Origin: CAVVXN01 sp963772585 | GTDB taxonomy: Bacteria > Planctomycetota > PLA2 > JAEUHO01 | Direction: 5' to 3' | Length of the DNA: 64,000 nucleotides | Assembly: GCA_963772585.1 (NCBI GenBank) | Contig: CAVYXV010000008.1 | Coordinates: forward strand, 558,001-622,000 | In this document: piece by piece, positions 58,531 through 64,000 of the stretch | How positions within the stretch are numbered: the stretch's first letter is position 1 | Layout: each line of letters opens with the position of its first letter | Made by a program: the position numbers and the translations under genes | Notes under the pieces: generated by a model | Seen by the model: only the letters and a program-made list of their open reading frames with translations | What the model was told of the DNA's origin: nothing | Databases searched by the model: none

Positions 58531-58566
58531 TGGGGCGGTCCGCTCCCCTCCCCCGCCGGAGAATCC

Positions 58567-60636
58567 GTGTCCCGTGCGTTGTTCGACTCGCTCGGCGAGG
58601 TCCACCGGTACGACGACCTCGAGGACCTCCTCGACTACGTCGCGGGCGTCCTCGTCGGGGCGGCCGGATTCACGACGGCTCTGATCACCTTCTACTTCGG
58701 AGAGGACGTCTCCTACGGGGCGGCCGGCTGCCCCCCGGACGTGAAGGAGCGCTTCCGGGAAGCCTATCGCCACTCGCTGGCCCGAAGGCGGCTGGAGAAG
58801 CGGGCGCTCGTCCTCGAGTACGGACGACCGGGGACGAACATCTGTTTCATCCCGGCGGGGGAGGGCCCCGAGCCGGCGTCGGCCTACGTCCCCGCGCGGC
58901 GCTCGGAGGGTACGTGGCAGCCGGACGACCGCCTGCTGGTGTTCATGCGCGACTGGCGGGACGAGATCCTCGGCGTGCTCTCGCTCGACAACCCAGCGAG
59001 CGGGAACCGACCGAACGAGGCCGATTTCCGTCGGCTGAAGGACGTGGACCGGTACGTGAACGTGGTCGCGAAGATCGCGGAGAACCGGTTCTGGTCGCTT
59101 CGGCTCGGCGAGAGCGAGCAGGCCTACCGGAGCGTCTTCCACGCCACCACGGACGCCCTCTTGATCCTGGAACGCGAAGGGAGGATCGTCGAGACCAACC
59201 CCGCCGCGAGCCGCCTCTACGGCCTCGCGTACGAGGATCTGGTGGGTAGCGACGTCAAGCGGCTCCTGCCGCCCGCGGAACACGACCGCTGCGACGCCCT
59301 TCTCTCGCGACTCGCCGAGGGATTCGCCTTCCGGATCGATGCGAGGCAGCTCCGCGCGGACGGAAGGGCGTTCCAGGCAGAGGTCCACGGAACCGCCCTC
59401 CACTTCCGCGGGAAGTTGCGGCTGTTGACGTTCAGCCAGGACGTGACGGAGAAGAAGCAACTGTTCCGCCGTCTCCTCGAGGAGCAGAAGGAGGAGAGCG
59501 TCGTCGCGATCGCCGGCGGCGTGGCCCACGACTTCAACAACATCCTCATGGGCATCACCGGCTCGACCGCGCTGCTGCTCCCGCTCTTGAGGAGGGGCAG
59601 CGAAGCCACGCGACACGCCGAGCGCATCGCCGCCTCGGCGGACCGCCTCGCGCACCTCACCGGACAGTTGTTGGCCATCGCCCGGGGCGTCCACTCCGAA
59701 CCACACCCCGTGACGCTCGTACAGATCGTCCGGGACAACCTCGCGCTGATCAAGGGGATGACCGGTGCGCACTACGAGCTGGAGATCGTGTTCCCGGACC
59801 GGCCGTGGACCGTCGTGGGCGATCGCGTCCAGCTCGGGCAGGTCCTGCTCAACCTGACGCAGAACGCCTGCGAGGCGATGGAACGGGGAGGCCGGCTGCG
59901 ACTGGACGTCCAGAACGTGACGCGGCGGGAGGGATGGTCCACGCCGCGCACGGGGACCCATCCCCCCGGCTCGTACGTGGCCCTGGTCGTGGAAGACGCC
60001 GGGTCGGGGATGGACGAGACCGCGCTGGAGCACCTCTTCGAGCCGTACTTCTCGACGAAGGTGACCGGAAGCGGCCTCGGTCTCGCAGCGGTTCTGGGGA
60101 TCGTCCGGCGCCACCAGGGGAGCCTCGGGATCCGGAGCCGTCCCGGCCAAGGCACGCGCATCGAGATCCTTCTCCCGAGGTCCGAGGTGGAGGCGGAGGC
60201 GGATCCCTCTCCCACCCCGCCCCAGCGCATGGTCATCGCGCGTCCGCGGATCCTCCTCGTCGAGGACGAGGACCTGGTGCGGCAGGTCACGCGGGAGATG
60301 CTCGAGGACCTGGGAAGCCGCGTGGTGACGGTCAGCTCCGGCGCGGAGGCCCTCGAGACCTACCGGGCCGATCCCAAGGGCTTCGACCTCGTCCTGCTCG
60401 ACGTGACGATGCCCGGGATGTCGGGGGTGGAGGTCAGCGAGGCGCTGCTGGAGATGGATCCCACGGTGCGCGTCGTGCTCTCCAGCGGCCACACGGAACG
60501 ACTCGTCCGCGAGCACCTGCCCCCCGGCGGCGCGATCGCGGGCTTCCTCCACAAGCCGTACCAGATGCACAACCTCGAGGAAGCCGTGGTGAACGCGTTG
60601 CGCCGGCCCCGGGAGACCTCGGCGGGGCCGGGATGA
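58567..60636 (+). CDS. Hybrid histidine kinase: GAF - PAS - HisKA/HATPase - receiver (689 aa)
   Basis: Soluble sensor kinase with no membrane segment. Residues about 5-170 are GAF-like (sensor); about 180-295 PAS (YRSVFHATTDALLILEREGR); about 305-545 the kinase core. The kinase core has the H-box AGGVAHDFNNILMGITG, N-box LNLTQNACEAME, G-boxes VEDAGSGMD and GSGLGLAAV. Residues about 560-680 are a receiver with Asp in LVLLDVTMPGMSG and Lys in HKPYQM. No output domain is attached, so it must pass phosphate to another protein. The GTG at 58567 has GGAGA upstream; an ATG at 58495 is in frame. Its stop overlaps the AOR start (ATGA), so it is in the AOR-formate dehydrogenase operon. Confidence 0.92.
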   Translation: MSRALFDSLGEVHRYDDLEDLLDYVAGVLVGAAGFTTALITFYFGEDVSYGAAGCPPDVKERFREAYRHSLARRRLEKRALVLEYGRPGTNICFIPAGEGPEPASAYVPARRSEGTWQPDDRLLVFMRDWRDEILGVLSLDNPASGNRPNEADFRRLKDVDRYVNVVAKIAENRFWSLRLGESEQAYRSVFHATTDALLILEREGRIVETNPAASRLYGLAYEDLVGSDVKRLLPPAEHDRCDALLSRLAEGFAFRIDARQLRADGRAFQAEVHGTALHFRGKLRLLTFSQDVTEKKQLFRRLLEEQKEESVVAIAGGVAHDFNNILMGITGSTALLLPLLRRGSEATRHAERIAASADRLAHLTGQLLAIARGVHSEPHPVTLVQIVRDNLALIKGMTGAHYELEIVFPDRPWTVVGDRVQLGQVLLNLTQNACEAMERGGRLRLDVQNVTRREGWSTPRTGTHPPGSYVALVVEDAGSGMDETALEHLFEPYFSTKVTGSGLGLAAVLGIVRRHQGSLGIRSRPGQGTRIEILLPRSEVEAEADPSPTPPQRMVIARPRILLVEDEDLVRQVTREMLEDLGSRVVTVSSGAEALETYRADPKGFDLVLLDVTMPGMSGVEVSEALLEMDPTVRVVLSSGHTERLVREHLPPGGAIAGFLHKPYQMHNLEEAVVNALRRPRETSAGPG

Positions 60637-62468
60637 GACGGGGCGGCCATCACGGACGGAGCCTGCACGTGGATCTCGGGCGCGGGACCTCGTCGTTCGT
60701 TCCGCTATCGGACGATCGGCTTCGCCGCTTCCTCGGCGGCGTGGGCCTGGGAACCCGGCTGCTCCACGAGGCGATGCCGGCGGACCTCGATCCATGCGAC
60801 GAGGACGCCGCGGTCGTGTTCGCGCTCTCGCCGCTCGTGGGGACGCCGCTCACGACGAGCGCCAAGTTCGCCGTCGTGGCGAAGTCGCCGCTCACGGACC
60901 GCATCACGGACGCCCTGGCGAGCGACCGCTTCGCCACCTCGCTCAAGGCGTGCGGCATCGACGCGCTCGTCCTCTCGGGCCGGTGCTCCGCGTGGTCGCT
61001 CCTCGTGGTGGAGGACGACCACGTCCGCCTCGAACCGGCCGGCGATCTGGTGGGGCTCTCCTCCTTGGAGGCGGAGGGGCGCGTCCGCGAGCGCCTGGGC
61101 CCCGACCACGCGTTCTTCGGCATCGGTCCGGCCGGCGAGAACCTCGTCCGCTTCGCGACGATCTCGGGCGACAACCGCCACGCGGGTCGGGGCGGGTTGG
61201 GCGCCGTGCTCGGGTCGAAGCGCCTGAAGGGCCTCGCCGTCCGCGGGACGCGCCGCACGCCGCTCGCCGACCCTCCCACGACGATCGCCCTGGCCCGGGA
61301 TCTGTCGCGTCGCTCCATCGGCCCCGGCACCGCGAAGTACCGCGAGCTCGGCACCGTGGCCAACGTGCTCGCCTTCAACCGACTGGGGACCCTCCCGACG
61401 CGCAACTTCCGCGAGGGCTCGTTCGAGGCGGCCGAGGCGCTCTCCGGGGAGGCCCTGCACGAGGCACGCGGGAGCATGCGGAAGCACTGCGTCGCCTGCA
61501 CCATCGGGTGCGAGCACGTGTTCCGCACGAAACGCGGCAAGGGGGTGCGGCTCGAGTACGAGGGGCTCTTCGCCCTGGGGCCGCTCTGCGGCATCGGCGA
61601 CCCGGACGTCGTGCTCGAGGCCGCGTCGCTCTGCGACCACCTCGGGTTGGACGTGATCTCGGCCGGGGGCACCGCCGCCTTCGCCATGGAGTGCCGGGAG
61701 CGCGGGCTGCTGGACGGCGTCCCCGCCTTCGGCGACGGTCCCGGTCTCCTCCGGCTCCTCCGCGACATCGCCACCCGCTCGGGAGCCGGCGACCTCCTCG
61801 CCGAGGGATCGCGGCGCGCGGCGGAGACCATCGGAGGGGCGGCGCCCGACTTCGCCTGCCACGTGAAGGGGATGGAGCTACCCGGCTACGAGCCCCGGGC
61901 CCTCAAGGCGATGGCCCTCGGTCTGGCTGTCGGCACCCGGGGCGCCGACCACAACCGCAGCGGCGCGTACGAGGAGGACTTCCGGCCGGGGGGGGATCGG
62001 CTCCACGCCGACGAGGCGAAGGGCCCGGCGGCCGCCCGCAGCGAGGATCGGGCGGCGCTGCTCGACAGCCTGATCCTGTGCAAGTTCCTGCGCGGGGTCT
62101 TCGACGACCTCGTGGGGGAGTCGGCCGCGATGCTCGGGGCCGTGACGGGGTGGGACGTGGACGCGGGGGAGCTCGAGACGACGGCCGCGCGGATCGTCAC
62201 GGCGAAGAAGCTCTTCAACGTCCGCGAGGGCTGGACCCGCGAGGAGGACACCCTGCCCCGGCGCTTCCTGGAGGAGACGATCGAGGGCGGCACCTCGGGC
62301 CCGGCCGCGTTGAGCCGCCGCGACCTCGACCGTATGATCGCAAGCTACTACCAGGCCCGGAGTTGGACCGCCGAGGGCGCCGTTCCCCCCTCGGAGGTCC
62401 GACGGCTCGGACTCGAGGAGCTGTCGCCACGATCCGAGACGGCCCCCCGAGGGAACGAGGAGCGATGA
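60633..62468 (+). CDS. aor: Tungsten-type aldehyde ferredoxin oxidoreductase (AOR), 611 aa
   Basis: Oxidises aldehydes to carboxylates with a W- or Mo-bis-pterin, or runs in reverse. Family features: N-terminal LHVDLGRGTSSFVPLSDD, FLGGVGLGTRLL, the pterin-binding SGDNRHAGRGGLGAVLGSKRL, and the [4Fe-4S] ligands CVACTIGC (CxxCxxxC) with the fourth Cys in LILCKFLRGVF. GMELPGYEPRALKAMALGLA and GTRGADHNRSG match the second pterin site. The ATG at 60633 overlaps the kinase stop; the next gene overlaps its own stop as ATGA. The formate dehydrogenase alpha gene immediately after may be its electron partner. Confidence 0.94.
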   Translation: MRRGGHHGRSLHVDLGRGTSSFVPLSDDRLRRFLGGVGLGTRLLHEAMPADLDPCDEDAAVVFALSPLVGTPLTTSAKFAVVAKSPLTDRITDALASDRFATSLKACGIDALVLSGRCSAWSLLVVEDDHVRLEPAGDLVGLSSLEAEGRVRERLGPDHAFFGIGPAGENLVRFATISGDNRHAGRGGLGAVLGSKRLKGLAVRGTRRTPLADPPTTIALARDLSRRSIGPGTAKYRELGTVANVLAFNRLGTLPTRNFREGSFEAAEALSGEALHEARGSMRKHCVACTIGCEHVFRTKRGKGVRLEYEGLFALGPLCGIGDPDVVLEAASLCDHLGLDVISAGGTAAFAMECRERGLLDGVPAFGDGPGLLRLLRDIATRSGAGDLLAEGSRRAAETIGGAAPDFACHVKGMELPGYEPRALKAMALGLAVGTRGADHNRSGAYEEDFRPGGDRLHADEAKGPAAARSEDRAALLDSLILCKFLRGVFDDLVGESAAMLGAVTGWDVDAGELETTAARIVTAKKLFNVREGWTREEDTLPRRFLEETIEGGTSGPAALSRRDLDRMIASYYQARSWTAEGAVPPSEVRRLGLEELSPRSETAPRGNEER

Positions 62469-64000
62469 CCCTGCCCACGACCCGCCCCCCCGCATCCACC
62501 GCCCGCGAGACGGTCCACCTGACCATCGACGGCAAGGCGGTGGAGGTTCCGCGGCACACGACCCTCTGGGAGGCGGCCCGCCGGCTGCGGATCGAGATCC
62601 CCGTGCTCTGCCACGAGCCGAGCCTCCGGCCCGTCGGCGTCTGTCGGATGTGCGTCGTCGAGGTCGAGGGCCAGCGCACGCTGCAGGCCTCCTGCGTGCG
62701 GGAGGCCGACGAGGGCATGGTCGTCCACACGCAATCGCCCCTGGTCCGCAAGCAGCGCCGCAACCTCGCCGAGCTCATGATGGCCGACCAGCCGGCCGAG
62801 AGCCGGCGCCAGGAACGCACCGGCGACGACGCCCTCTTCGACCTCGCCCGGGAACTCGACGCGGAGCCCGGCCGCTGGCCCGGCGGGAACTCCCGGCCAG
62901 AGGACGCGTCCTCCGCCGTCATCCACGTGGAGCACCAGGCGTGCATCCTGTGCGACCGCTGCATCCGCGCCTGCGACGAGGTCCAGCACAACGACGTGAT
63001 CGGACGGACGGGCAAGGGCTACCGCGCCCGCATCGCCTTCGACCTCGACGGACCGATGGGCTCGTCCACCTGCGTCGAGTGCGGTGAGTGCGTCTCCGAG
63101 TGCCCGACCGGCGCGCTCACGAACAAGACGATCACCGTGGATCCCCACGCCAACAAGCCGCTCGACGAGGTGGCATCGGTCTGCCCCTACTGCGGCGTCG
63201 GGTGCGCCATCACCTACCACGTGGACCGGGAGCAGAACCGCGTCGTCTACACGTCGGGGCGGACGCCGAGCGCCAACGACGGCCGCCTCTGCGTGAAGGG
63301 ACGCTACGGGTTCGACTACGCGACGCACCCTCACCGGCTCACGAAGCCCCTCATCCGGAAGCCGGGCCGGTACCCCAAGCAGCCCCTCTCCGAGCACATG
63401 AAGGGCCACACCGACGGCACCCGCCACGCCGGCGGCATCTACCCCGACTACGGGCGGACGCTGGAGGCGTTCCGGGAGGCCACCTGGGACGAGGCCCTCG
63501 ACCTCGTGGCCTCCCGGCTCCGCGCCATCCGCGACGAACACGGATCGCGGGCCTTGGCGGGCTTCGGCAGCGCCAAGTGCTCCAACGAGGAGGCCTATCT
63601 CTTCCAGAAGATGGTGCGGGCCGTCTTCGGAACGAACAACGTGGACCACTGCACCCGCCTCTGCCACGCATCCAGCGTGGCGGCGCTCCTCGAGATGATC
63701 GGGTCGGGAGCGGTCACGACGGTCTACCGGGACGTGCTGAACTCCGACGTCGCGCTCGTGACGGGATCCAACACGACGGGGAACCACCCCGTAGCGGCGA
63801 CCTTCTTCAAGGAGGCCGCGCGCCAGGGCACGAAGCTGATCGTCGTGAACCCCCACCGCCCGCAGCTCGCGGATCACGCGTGGCGATACGTGAGGCTGAA
63901 GCCGGGCGCGGACGTTTCCTTCTACAACGCGCTGATGCACGTGATCCTGGAGGAGGGCCTGGAAGACCGCGCGTACGTCGAGCGGTTCACGGAGGGCTTC
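62465..64000 (+). CDS. fdhA: Formate dehydrogenase alpha subunit, NAD-type, cysteine form (3' end beyond window)
   Basis: A Mo- or W-bis-MGD enzyme of the FdhA/FdsA type, visible for 512 codons. Order: [2Fe-2S] ferredoxin domain (VCRMCVVEVEGQ), a 4Fe-4S ferredoxin pair (CILCDRCIRACDEV and CVECGECVSECPTGAL), then the Mo-pterin domain with its cluster CPYCGVGCAI. The metal ligand is the second Cys in VDHCTRLCHASSV, not selenocysteine; no in-frame TGA is present. GSNTTGNHPVAATFF follows. The ATG at 62465 overlaps the AOR stop. NADH-binding subunits would be expected downstream but are off the right edge. A role as electron carrier for AOR is possible. Confidence 0.95.
   Translation, partial: MTLPTTRPPASTARETVHLTIDGKAVEVPRHTTLWEAARRLRIEIPVLCHEPSLRPVGVCRMCVVEVEGQRTLQASCVREADEGMVVHTQSPLVRKQRRNLAELMMADQPAESRRQERTGDDALFDLARELDAEPGRWPGGNSRPEDASSAVIHVEHQACILCDRCIRACDEVQHNDVIGRTGKGYRARIAFDLDGPMGSSTCVECGECVSECPTGALTNKTITVDPHANKPLDEVASVCPYCGVGCAITYHVDREQNRVVYTSGRTPSANDGRLCVKGRYGFDYATHPHRLTKPLIRKPGRYPKQPLSEHMKGHTDGTRHAGGIYPDYGRTLEAFREATWDEALDLVASRLRAIRDEHGSRALAGFGSAKCSNEEAYLFQKMVRAVFGTNNVDHCTRLCHASSVAALLEMIGSGAVTTVYRDVLNSDVALVTGSNTTGNHPVAATFFKEAARQGTKLIVVNPHRPQLADHAWRYVRLKPGADVSFYNALMHVILEEGLEDRAYVERFTEGF

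Noticed and set aside
58467..58566. Fluoride riboswitch in front of crcB
   Set aside because: I looked for the GGNGAUGG...CCGAU/CUGAUG pattern on the crcB strand and did not find it. GGGCGATG occurs only on the other strand, without the rest of the motif.
63640..63680. Selenocysteine in formate dehydrogenase
   Set aside because: The metal-ligand codon is TGC (Cys) in CTRLCHASS; no in-frame TGA is present in the visible gene.
1..64000. tRNA and rRNA genes
   Set aside because: I scanned the intergenic regions for cloverleaf-like TTC loops with CCA-side stems and for rRNA signatures and saw none; a covariance search would be decisive.

Overview
The window is 64 kb of very GC-rich DNA (about 70% by eye), densely packed with genes on both strands. 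It looks like a Planctomycetota or similar deep-branching Gram-negative bacterium. The clues are a DUF1800/DUF1501 secreted pair, many lipoproteins and secreted HEAT-repeat proteins, a futalosine-pathway menaquinone enzyme, an N-acyl-ornithine carbamoyltransferase, and LAB_N and GT2 envelope genes. The phylum assignment is inference; no rRNA or tRNA gene is present to settle it.

Layout. 0-10 kb: ileS (cut by the left edge), a GAF-SpoIIE phosphatase, a secreted protein, argF'-type carbamoyltransferase, a 163-bp tandem repeat array, a ferredoxin, and a HEAT / HEAT-vWA pair. 10-18.8 kb: kbl, a DUF1573 protein, mqnD, a thiolase, a TPR protein and an SLC13-type transporter, with two more blocks of the same repeat family. 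18.8-23.7 kb: DUF1800-DUF1501-sugar-dehydrogenase-like export operon and a one-domain asparaginase. 23.7-30.2 kb: ACT protein, thioredoxin, amidohydrolase, 3-hydroxyacyl-CoA dehydrogenase, enoyl-CoA hydratase and two MDR dehydrogenases; with the thiolase they form a beta-oxidation-like gene set. 30.2-34.9 kb: orphan antitoxin, ettA, then an AT-richer island with a deleted IS66 transposase, a MITE-like element and an isolated lipoprotein. 34.9-39.7 kb: operon pduO-ygfZ-SDR-esterase and a divergent MFS transporter. 39.8-44.1 kb: subtilase lipoprotein, ECF sigma, anti-sigma and PilZ protein. 44.2-49.4 kb: GT2, double LAB_N and epimerase operon, an SDR and a GH15 glucoamylase. 50-54.5 kb: secreted HEAT protein, esterase with thioredoxin-like tail, phosphoesterase and an unknown exported protein. 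54.5-64 kb: molybdenum/tungsten block, namely MoeA with a binding-protein-like tail, MobA-MoaD fusion, CrcB and its DUF190 partner, a hybrid sensor kinase, aldehyde ferredoxin oxidoreductase and formate dehydrogenase alpha (cut by the right edge).

Cross-cutting signals. (1) Two copies of a 177-178 bp element, 26 kb apart and inverted, have related termini and flanking 3-bp duplications (CTA, TAA). (2) A hairpin-bearing intergenic repeat occurs at three loci, twice as tandem arrays. (3) A TAnnnT -10-like hexamer lies 6-10 nt before at least twelve start codons that mostly lack a Shine-Dalgarno sequence, which suggests common leaderless transcription. (4) Six genes are broken by a single-base change inside a G or C run, most likely long-read assembly error. 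(5) Overlapping ATGA/GTGA/TTGA junctions mark most operons.
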